Source of the DNA: Thermoguttaceae bacterium
GTDB lineage: Bacteria > Planctomycetota > Planctomycetia > Pirellulales > Thermoguttaceae
DNA length: 6,389 nt
Direction: 5' to 3'
NCBI GenBank assembly: GCA_028695865.1
Contig: JAQVID010000203.1
Coordinates: 1 to 6,389 of the forward strand
Shown: positions 1 to 5,616 of the stretch, piece after piece
How the letters are laid out: each line of letters starts with the position of its first letter
Numbering within the stretch: the stretch's first letter is position 1
Notes under the pieces: generated by a model
Databases searched by the model: none
Told to the model about the DNA's origin: nothing
The model's input: only the letters and a program-made list of their open reading frames with translations
Position numbers and translations under genes: made by a program

Positions 1-542
1 TGGGGTATCCGCTTTCCGTTGAGGCAACTTGCCCGGTCGAAGTCGATCCGATGCTCTGCCCGCTCGATGTTAAAGCCCGATATGAATTCAAGGTCAAAGA
101 TAAAAACGGCTCGAATCGCATTCTTCCTTTGACTTGGTATGACGGCAAGGAGCGTCCGCCGATTATCGCGGAAAAAGGGTTGGCCGATCTCGGCATGGGT
201 ATTATTTTCGAAGGAACAGACGGTATTCTGGAAGCCGACTACAGTACAATTAAGCTCTATCCGGAAGAGAAGTTCGCGAAGTTCCAGCGTCCCAAGCCGT
301 GGATTCCGGCCTCGCCCGGACATTATTTGGAATGGCTCAACGCGATTAAAAACGGCGGGCCGCAAGCATTGTGTGAATTCGAATACGCAGGTCGCCTTTC
401 CGAAGCGGTTCAGCTCGGGGCCGTTTCGCTTCGGGCAGGCAAGAAGAAACTGATCTGGGACGCGGCAGCCGCCAAAATCACCAATGATCAGCAGGCTAAC
501 GCGTTCATCATGCGCAAGTACCGCGACGGCTGGACACTCTAA
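1..542 (+). CDS. Gfo/Idh/MocA-family oxidoreductase, C-terminal part (5' end outside window)
   Basis: This is the last 179 codons of an NAD(P)-dependent oxidoreductase-like protein. The open frame runs from base 3 with no stop, so the ATG at 51 is internal and not the start; the TAA is at 540-542. Seen: the segment LTWYDGKERPP, a GMGIIFEGTDGILEADY stretch, SPGHYLEWLNAIKNGG, FEYAGRLSEAVQLGAVSLRAGKK, and the tail ANAFIMRKYRDGWTL. This series matches the C-terminal substrate-side alpha/beta domain of the large Gfo/Idh/MocA paralogue family of planctomycetes and relatives, as I recall it. The N-terminal Rossmann fold, any Tat signal and the catalytic Lys/His lie outside the window. Family members oxidise or reduce sugars, inositols or related compounds; the substrate here is unknown. 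The gene converges with the ceramidase-like gene, leaving 40 bp between the stop codons. Family assignment is firm; function is not. Confidence 0.9.
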   Translation, partial: GYPLSVEATCPVEVDPMLCPLDVKARYEFKVKDKNGSNRILPLTWYDGKERPPIIAEKGLADLGMGIIFEGTDGILEADYSTIKLYPEEKFAKFQRPKPWIPASPGHYLEWLNAIKNGGPQALCEFEYAGRLSEAVQLGAVSLRAGKKKLIWDAAAAKITNDQQANAFIMRKYRDGWTL

Positions 543-597
543 CGAGGTTGTCCTTTGGCCTTTGAGTTTGTCAAAGCTCCATTTACCAAAGCTCGTT
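541..597. terminator. Nested inverted repeats between convergent genes, possible bidirectional terminator
   Basis: Three perfectly complementary six-base pairs are nested here. AACGAG (541-546) pairs with CTCGTT (592-597), CTTTGG (553-558) pairs with CCAAAG (586-591), and CTTTGA (560-565) pairs with TCAAAG (571-576) around a 5-base loop. The two outer right arms are contiguous, while the left arms are split by a 6-base bulge (547-552). The structure covers both stop codons of the convergent genes, where a shared terminator would be expected. There is no clear T-run on either side, so classical Rho-independent termination is not shown. The pairings are seen; the role is inferred. Confidence 0.35.
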
Positions 598-2079
598 GAC
601 GATTTTCAACGTTTCGTCAACGAGAACATCTCCGCCAGAAGGGCCAACCAAATTGGTCTGAACAAGACCACCGTATGAGCCTCCTTCGGTCCCGCGTTTC
701 GTGGGCAGGTATGTTCCGGCAGACCCCCATTGTTCTTCCGCGGAAAGCCCATTGGGTTTCGTCACGTCGAAATTGGCACTCCCATTGGTCAATTGGACGA
801 CAAAAGTCTGGACGGCTCGCGACCGTGCTTTAATCCGCAGACCGTATGCCGAGTAGAGTTCAAATTGATTCGTGCAGAGCACGGTATCCCCAATTCGCAG
901 AACATTTATCGGCGTTTTGAACGTTGGGACAGGTGTCGTTTTGAGATTTTCATAACGTGAAATAACACGTCTGAACCCGTTACCCGCTGTGGATGCCTTG
1001 ACCTTCAGTTTGGCAAGCGAAGAAACCGCTTCGTCGTATTCGGCTTTCGTTGGTACCCGCTTGGGAACCGTAATAACCGCGTGACGGTGCAGAAGCATAA
1101 CATCGTCTTTGCGGTCGGAAAAGGCAAGCGGATACACATAGTCAATGGCCTGGGTGATTCGGCGAGCCGCTTCCTGCGTGGGAATAAAACCGCGAAGTTT
1201 ATCCATTCGGGCACGAGCGGCAATATGAATCATCTGATGCGGCGACATATCGCCGGCAGCCCCGCACAGTCCGGCAACGACGACCGAATCACCGTATTTC
1301 TCCGCGACCTTTTCGCGAACGCGTCCCCAATAATCGGACGATAAAAGACAATTGCTGTAACGTTCATTGCCCTGTGACGGACAGGCGACGTTGATCAGCA
1401 TGGCAATCGGCTTTCCCTTGGTGTCCCAAAAGAACATGCAACCGACCTCATGGTCTTCAGGACTTTCCGGTGAGTCAAAATTGTCTTGATTCGTCTTGCC
1501 ATACATTTTGCTCGTACCATCGGTATAACGCGTTACTCTGGTTCTCGCAACGACCGCTTCTCCCAAGCCGAACGAAAACGATGCCTTTTGACGCGTTGAC
1601 CATGCCCGCTTGACTCCGGCCACGACCTTGGGAACGATCTCGGCAACGTACTCCGTCGGATGCATGATTCCTTCGGTTTTCGTCATCTGCTGATCCGAAA
1701 CCAATGGCGCGCAATGCGTATGCGTACCACAGAAAAGAAATTTATCGAGGTTCAACTCGGGACACTCTTTGGCCAAAGCCTGTCGCAAAGGCGCCATGAG
1801 ACCAACACGAATCGAAATCAAATCAAAGGCAAGAATGAATGCGGTATCAGTCTGCTTTCCCCGGGCATCAACCGATTCCAACGCGATAATATTGACCTTC
1901 AACGGCGTTTCAATTCCTTTCGAAACGCGATACGGCGTCCAACCGGCCAGGTAAACCGTGCCCGACGGCGTGATGTCCACACAGGCGGCGCCCGCTTTAA
2001 GTTCGTTCCCCTGCCCTGCGGAAATCATAAAAAACAGTGCCAAAAAAAACACGGCCAAAAAAACGCAAATCTGTTTCAT
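583..2079 (-). CDS. Secreted neutral/alkaline ceramidase-like hydrolase (N-terminal domain family)
   Basis: A 498-residue protein. The start is placed at the ATG at 2079 because it begins a typical signal peptide (MKQICVFLAVFFLALFF, then ISAGQG) and has a GAGAGG ribosome site 9 bases upstream; an ATG 12 codons earlier would put charged residues before the signal. Seen: LKAGAACVDITPSGTVYLAGW near residues 27-47 (family N-terminal signature), CGTHTHCAP with H120 and H122, CPSQ at 233-236, SSDYWG near 247-252, GLCGAAGDMSP near 270-279, NQFELYSAYGLRIKARS with E407, and GTYLPTKRGTEGGSYGG with Y457. These fit the zinc amidase fold of neutral ceramidases, whose bacterial member uses two His, a Glu and a Tyr around the metal. 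The second zinc His of that enzyme appears to be replaced by Cys233. The C-terminal Ig-like domain of true ceramidases is absent, since the protein ends soon after the GGDVLVDETL motif. It probably acts outside the cytoplasm. Ceramide as substrate is not shown; another amide or ester is equally possible. The gene lies 78 bp downstream of the GH16 gene on the same strand. Confidence 0.88.
   Translation of the reverse strand: MKQICVFLAVFFLALFFMISAGQGNELKAGAACVDITPSGTVYLAGWTPYRVSKGIETPLKVNIIALESVDARGKQTDTAFILAFDLISIRVGLMAPLRQALAKECPELNLDKFLFCGTHTHCAPLVSDQQMTKTEGIMHPTEYVAEIVPKVVAGVKRAWSTRQKASFSFGLGEAVVARTRVTRYTDGTSKMYGKTNQDNFDSPESPEDHEVGCMFFWDTKGKPIAMLINVACPSQGNERYSNCLLSSDYWGRVREKVAEKYGDSVVVAGLCGAAGDMSPHQMIHIAARARMDKLRGFIPTQEAARRITQAIDYVYPLAFSDRKDDVMLLHRHAVITVPKRVPTKAEYDEAVSSLAKLKVKASTAGNGFRRVISRYENLKTTPVPTFKTPINVLRIGDTVLCTNQFELYSAYGLRIKARSRAVQTFVVQLTNGSANFDVTKPNGLSAEEQWGSAGTYLPTKRGTEGGSYGGLVQTNLVGPSGGDVLVDETLKIVNELW
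592..624. repeat. Perfect 11-bp inverted repeat with 11-base loop at the end of the ceramidase-like gene
   Basis: CTCGTTGACGA (592-602) and TCGTCAACGAG (614-624) are exact reverse complements separated by 11 bases; the loop itself contains the palindrome AACGTT. The repeat lies inside the last codons of the - strand gene, which encode the VDETLKIVNEL helix. Its left end shares CTCGTT (592-597) with the structure at 541-597, so the two folds are mutually exclusive. It may help 3'-end formation of one or both convergent transcripts, or may be a by-product of the encoded helix. Confidence 0.6.
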
Positions 2080-2088
2080 GTTCGTTTT

Positions 2089-2094
2089 CCTCTC
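2089..2094 (-). promoter_or_regulatory. Ribosome binding site of the ceramidase-like gene
   Basis: On the - strand GAGAGG lies 9 bases before the ATG at 2079. It supports that start over the in-frame ATG at 2115, which has no purine-rich site at a useful distance and would precede the signal peptide with a charged stretch. Confidence 0.65.
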
Positions 2095-2122
2095 AGTAAA
2101 CACAGAACAAAACAAAACGTCG

Positions 2123-2147
2123 CCGGGCTCCTGAAGAAGGAACCCGG
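2123..2147 (-). terminator. Strong hairpin between the GH16 and ceramidase-like genes
   Basis: Read on the - strand, CCGGGTTCCT pairs with AGGAGCCCGG over 10 bp (one G-U pair) around the 5-base loop TCTTC. It starts 10 bases after the GH16 stop codon. The sequence after the stem is CGACGTTTTGTTTTG, which is T-rich but not a clean T-run. It could be an intrinsic terminator for the GH16 transcript, or a partial terminator or 3' stabiliser that lowers expression of the downstream ceramidase-like gene. The pairing is seen directly; the efficiency is unknown. Confidence 0.6.
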
Positions 2148-2157
2148 GAACAAATTT

Positions 2158-5100
2158 TTACGGCTGCGGTACGAAAGTGATCGTACTCATATTATAACTT
2201 CCTTGCAAAAGGAATACAAATTCATGTTCCCCTTCGGTAAGTTCGATACCATCCAGAACGGCGTCGGTATCGGTTCCCCAATGAGAATCTTTGTGCGGCG
2301 GGGTCTCCCACTGGCCGACCGGAGAACCGTCGATCAAAAGTCGCGGGCCCTTCTGTCCGCGTGATGGCGTTCCGTATCGCAGAACGGCTTTGTACTTGCC
2401 CGTCTTCTTGACGTGAACGGTGTACTTGAGCCATTCACCCGCCGATGCTCCTCCGATCACATTTTCGCCCGCGTCAACCGATTCGTTCACGCGAAACGTT
2501 TGACTGGCTCCATTACCGGACGTGGAATCGCTGTATGCGATTTCCTTTCCTCCTTCATCGTAATGCGACAGCATGACAACGCCTGGAATTTCTTGCGCTT
2601 TACCCAAATAAGGACGCGAATTCCCCACCCGGCGAAGATACTCAATAACCGGCTGAGTATGCGCAACCATTCCGTTTTCGTCTTGCGCAAAAGCGCACAG
2701 CGCATGGGTGCCGCGATCGAATTCCGGCGCGATACCGCTTCGTCCCGGTTTCACAAAATTCGTTCGGGAATAATACGCGTTGGTAATATCAATGTCAAAC
2801 TTGTACGGAGGAACCGATTTGCATTCAAGCAATGCACCACTGTCAAACAGATACACATTTTTGATTTTGGCTCCTGTCTTGGCCGACGGCTTGGCATCGA
2901 CTTCAAAATGGAGTGAACTGCCCGGCTTGTGAATCTCCTCCGATTTCGGCTTGCTCTTCCAGGTAATTGTCGGCTTGTTCTCCTCCGGATAAGCATAGAC
3001 GTGAACATAATCGACAAAGAAGCTTTCAGGAAAAACACCTTTGGTCGGATCGCCGCCCGAACGTCCGCAGCAGCCGGAAAGAATCGCGTGCAGCGGAACA
3101 AAACCGGCCGCGTGATTGAACGGATCGAACGTGACCGAATCATAAGGACTGTGATTGGCCTGGCTCTTGATCAAACGACCATTGAGATAATACGAAACTT
3201 CAAACGGAGTCCACTTGCAACCAACAATGTAGAAATCATTGGGACCACCAGGCAGAAGGGAATTATAGTTCCAGCTTCGCAACGTACCGCACGCAAAAAC
3301 ATGCAAGTTGTGATCAAGTTTGCATCGTGGAGCTTCCCCCGGTTTCGCCGGCCCCATATAATAGTCTTCATAGATATCGATTTCCCAACCGTCCGTAAAC
3401 GGATTGGATGGTCCTTGTGTACAAAGCCAGAAGGCCGACCACCAACCGGACTGCATGCGGAACTTGACTTTCGCTTCGTAATATCCGTATCCATAACGCT
3501 CGTTCGAATAAAGACTGACGCTTTGAACTTTCGTTTTTTGCTTGTCCCAATCGGCGGTTATTTCAACCATGCCGTTGTGGACTTTCGCATACTGCTTATG
3601 ATCGTCCGGCGAATAAAACCACTTGTCTGTATCAACGGAATCACCATTGAACTCGTCGCTGAAAACAAGCGGCCAGCCTGCTTTTACCGGGTCGAATGTC
3701 GGAAGAAGTTCGACTTTGAAAGGAACACTTCCCGTGCGCGAGTCAATCGAGGCCAAACCCGCGACAAGATTATCGACTGTGATTTCGGCTCCGCGCTGAT
3801 CGTTTGAGTTGAGCGCAAAATCAAACGCAAGGGGCACCGTTGGTGAAAAAGGTTTTAATACCCCCGACTTGTAACGCGTACTGCTATCGACAAGACTGCT
3901 CGACGAAAACGCCCAGCGGCCTTCCTTCGTTATACCGAAAAGAAAATCGGCCGGCAAACTCGCAAGCGTCAGCGGAAACGAATCAATCTTTTTGCCCTCG
4001 GCAAGTATCTCGATCGTCAGATTATTCGACTTTTCATCGGATATGATTCGGCATATCGCGTTTCGGTTCCCTTGTCGGGCACGAATCTCAAACGAAGCAT
4101 TTGAACGCGACGCGTCTGCCCGATCGAAATGTTGAATGCGCAGTCCGGCTGCCGTGTATTGCGTCGCCCCGTCTTCGGAAGCAAACTTGACCGTGGAACG
4201 CGGAATGGTTATATGAAGCGATTGATTCGCGTTGGCCTTGAAAATACCCTGCCCTGTTACGGAAAGAAGACCCGGCGTCGGATTCCCTTTAATCAGTTTC
4301 GGATTTCCACTACAGCGAGCTGTCGCACCGTTGAAGTCTTCGGACGCACTTGCCTGATCGATTCGAAGCCGCTTAATCGCACCCCGCAAATCAACAGGTC
4401 CCGCCAATTTCACCACGGAATCCGAGTCAATTTGAGCAACCTTTAACGCAATAATGTTCTTTCCTTTTTTCAAGCGAACATTCTTGACTTGATCGTCCGT
4501 CTCAACAACAGCGTCTTTTTGCCCTTTCGCCGCGTCAAATACTTTTTCGCCATTCAACCGAAGTTCGAACGCACTGTTGGAGCCTGTTCCAAGTGTGATT
4601 TCACATTCGTAAGGAACTTCAATTTCTGAAAAAATCCAGGCGTTTTTCCCGGCCTGTGAGGCAAGTGTCGAAAGATTGAGCATCCCGGCATTGAGCACAA
4701 TACGCTTGCCCTGCGCGCCGCCGAGTTCACCGGGCACAACTCCCCATTGCGATGCCTCAAGCTCGAAATTCTGGTCGGCCGGAACAAACGCGGTCCATCG
4801 TTGCGGAAGTCGTATATCGCCCAATATGTCGGAAGGCTGGAAATCAAGCTGTAAATCGGTGACCTGAAGTTCCAACCCCGGCTTTCCCCCAAACGCCAGT
4901 GTGACAAAATATGTTTCACAAGCATGACCGTTTTTGATCGGCACAAGAAATTCGTGCGGCTGCCAATTATCCGAAAGCGTGAAGTTGTTCGCCGGAGCAA
5001 CACTGCTCCACTCCTTTTTGGCACCCCAAAGATAAAAAGTGGACCAGGCAGTCCCCTTCCCTTTGGCAAGAAACGCAATTCGCGCCACACCGCCGGACCG

Positions 5101-5364
5101 GGCAGGAAACTTCGCAATCGTCTGTATGGCACCGCCGTCTTTACCGTGAACGTTCGTCATACTCACCGCGCTTTTGCCCGTTGCGCTATCGGTCACCACC
5201 TCAACCTTGGGCCAGGGATTGTACCCCTCCCAGGTGTGAATGGCCCACCCTGCCGGAAAGTTTTTCGAGTCCGGCTTGAACGCCCCGTCAAACGCAGGGC
5301 CGTCCGCGTAAAGCGACACGCAAACAAACATCGACAAAATGAGAAACACGATTTTCCGCTTCAT
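2158..5364 (-). CDS. Secreted multi-modular GH16 glycoside hydrolase with Ig-like and C-terminal CBM6-like domains
   Basis: A protein of about 1068 residues. The start at 5364 gives a clean signal peptide (MKRKIVFLILSMFVCVSLYA, cleavage likely after A20) with AAGGG 7 bases upstream. Domains in order: residues 22-177, a beta-sandwich like carbohydrate-binding modules (starting DGAFKPDSKNFPAGW); about 182-325, a second module ending in an LRLNGEKVFD...LKKGKNIIALKV pattern; about 326-540, a third beta-rich region I cannot name; about 563-795, the GH16 catalytic domain (WPLVFSDEFNGDSVDTDKW, GYGYYEAKVKFRMQSGWWSAFWL, GWEIDIYED, FFVDYVHVYAYPE); about 797-912, an Ig-like linker domain; about 927-1068, a CBM6-like domain (HYDEGGKEIAYSDS, GEWLKYTVHVKKTGKY, DGIELTEGEHEFVF). 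The catalytic E-x-D-x-x-E motif is intact: E661, D663 and E666, nucleophile E661 and acid/base E666 by family analogy. GH16 enzymes cut internal beta-1,4 or beta-1,3 bonds in beta-galactans (agarose, carrageenan, porphyran) or beta-glucans (laminarin); the motif does not decide which. It is predicted to be secreted and is probably a retaining endo-enzyme. There is no visible sortase, PEP-CTERM or type IX sorting tail. It lies between a FucP-like permease and the ceramidase-like gene, all on one strand. Confidence 0.92.
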   Translation of the reverse strand: MKRKIVFLILSMFVCVSLYADGPAFDGAFKPDSKNFPAGWAIHTWEGYNPWPKVEVVTDSATGKSAVSMTNVHGKDGGAIQTIAKFPARSGGVARIAFLAKGKGTAWSTFYLWGAKKEWSSVAPANNFTLSDNWQPHEFLVPIKNGHACETYFVTLAFGGKPGLELQVTDLQLDFQPSDILGDIRLPQRWTAFVPADQNFELEASQWGVVPGELGGAQGKRIVLNAGMLNLSTLASQAGKNAWIFSEIEVPYECEITLGTGSNSAFELRLNGEKVFDAAKGQKDAVVETDDQVKNVRLKKGKNIIALKVAQIDSDSVVKLAGPVDLRGAIKRLRIDQASASEDFNGATARCSGNPKLIKGNPTPGLLSVTGQGIFKANANQSLHITIPRSTVKFASEDGATQYTAAGLRIQHFDRADASRSNASFEIRARQGNRNAICRIISDEKSNNLTIEILAEGKKIDSFPLTLASLPADFLFGITKEGRWAFSSSSLVDSSTRYKSGVLKPFSPTVPLAFDFALNSNDQRGAEITVDNLVAGLASIDSRTGSVPFKVELLPTFDPVKAGWPLVFSDEFNGDSVDTDKWFYSPDDHKQYAKVHNGMVEITADWDKQKTKVQSVSLYSNERYGYGYYEAKVKFRMQSGWWSAFWLCTQGPSNPFTDGWEIDIYEDYYMGPAKPGEAPRCKLDHNLHVFACGTLRSWNYNSLLPGGPNDFYIVGCKWTPFEVSYYLNGRLIKSQANHSPYDSVTFDPFNHAAGFVPLHAILSGCCGRSGGDPTKGVFPESFFVDYVHVYAYPEENKPTITWKSKPKSEEIHKPGSSLHFEVDAKPSAKTGAKIKNVYLFDSGALLECKSVPPYKFDIDITNAYYSRTNFVKPGRSGIAPEFDRGTHALCAFAQDENGMVAHTQPVIEYLRRVGNSRPYLGKAQEIPGVVMLSHYDEGGKEIAYSDSTSGNGASQTFRVNESVDAGENVIGGASAGEWLKYTVHVKKTGKYKAVLRYGTPSRGQKGPRLLIDGSPVGQWETPPHKDSHWGTDTDAVLDGIELTEGEHEFVFLLQGSYNMSTITFVPQP

Positions 5365-5371
5365 ATATTTA

Positions 5372-5376
5372 CCCTT
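5372..5376 (-). promoter_or_regulatory. Ribosome binding site that decides the GH16 start
   Basis: AAGGG on the - strand lies 7 bases before the ATG at 5364. A stronger GGAGGT at 5381-5386 lies only 1 base before another in-frame ATG (5379), too close to serve it, and 17 bases before the chosen ATG, which is too far. The ATG at 5364 also begins exactly at the positively charged end of the signal peptide. A start at 5379 would add MKGKY and is a possible alternative. Confidence 0.5.
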
Positions 5377-5398
5377 CATTACCTCCATTAAGGATGAA

Positions 5399-5419
5399 GC
5401 CTCGCGAAATCCGCAAGGC
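5399..5419 (-). promoter_or_regulatory. Leader hairpin upstream of the GH16 start
   Basis: On the - strand GCCTTGCG and CGCGAGGC pair over 8 bp (one G-U) with the loop GATTT. The stem ends 34 bases before the ATG at 5364 and lies between the heptamer array and the ribosome site. No T-run follows, so termination is unlikely. It may protect the mRNA 5' region or shape the leader. The pairing is seen; the role is inference. Confidence 0.4.
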
Positions 5420-5432
5420 AGGAAAGAACATG

Positions 5433-5513
5433 ACATCATACATCATACATCATACATCATACATCATACATCATACATCATACATCATACATCATACATC
5501 ATACATCATACAT
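5433..5513. repeat. Heptanucleotide tandem array, (ACATCAT) x 11 plus ACAT
   Basis: Eleven consecutive perfect copies of ACATCAT fill 5433-5509, followed by a partial ACAT to 5513. No mismatches occur between copies. The array lies in the 252-bp gap between the permease stop and the GH16 start, ending about 68 bases upstream of the chosen GH16 start codon. On the - strand it reads as repeated ATGATGT. A perfect array of this length suggests recent slippage or expansion, and the copy number may vary between cells or strains. There are no spacers, so it is not a CRISPR array. Confidence 0.98.
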
Positions 5514-5554
5514 ATTTCGTTTTCACTTGGTTTTTCGCGTTGCGACCTGCACCG

Positions 5555-5576
5555 TTTCCTGAAGGCAAACAGGAAA
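5555..5576 (-). terminator. Small hairpin downstream of the permease gene, weak terminator candidate
   Basis: TTTCCTG (5555-5561) and CAGGAAA (5570-5576) form a perfect 7-bp stem with an 8-base loop, starting 40 bases after the permease stop at 5617. No T-run follows on the - strand. It may mark the 3' end of the permease transcript. If it does, the GH16 gene needs its own promoter in 5365-5554; I could not identify a convincing -35/-10 pair there. Confidence 0.3.
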
Positions 5577-5616
5577 TGAATCACGAAAAATTGAACTATC
5601 GGTCCTATAAAAACTT

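Noticed and set aside
51..53. ATG as the start of the oxidoreductase
   Set aside because: The frame is open upstream to base 3, and the residues before the ATG (including VEATCPVEVDP) continue the family pattern.
2158..2250. C-terminal sorting tail (PEP-CTERM, LPXTG or type IX) on the GH16 protein
   Set aside because: The protein ends in STITFVPQP, the last strand of the CBM6-like domain, with no membrane helix, basic tail or sorting motif.
1660..2364. + strand open frame (234 codons) opposite the ceramidase start and the gap
   Set aside because: It is antisense to two genes with clear domains, has a basic, low-quality composition and no family resemblance.
2929..3807. Long + strand open frame (292 codons) opposite the GH16 domain
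   Set aside because: It lies wholly antisense to well-supported GH16 coding sequence, has an Arg/Ile-rich composition typical of a shadow frame, and shows no recognisable domain.
5433..5513. CRISPR array
   Set aside because: The copies are directly adjacent 7-base units with no spacers, and there are no cas genes nearby.
5365..5616. Sigma-70 promoter with a defined -35/-10 pair for the GH16 gene
   Set aside because: TATGAT hexamers occur in the repeat and TATAGG lies near the permease stop, but I found no matching -35 at 16-18 bp, so no specific promoter is called.
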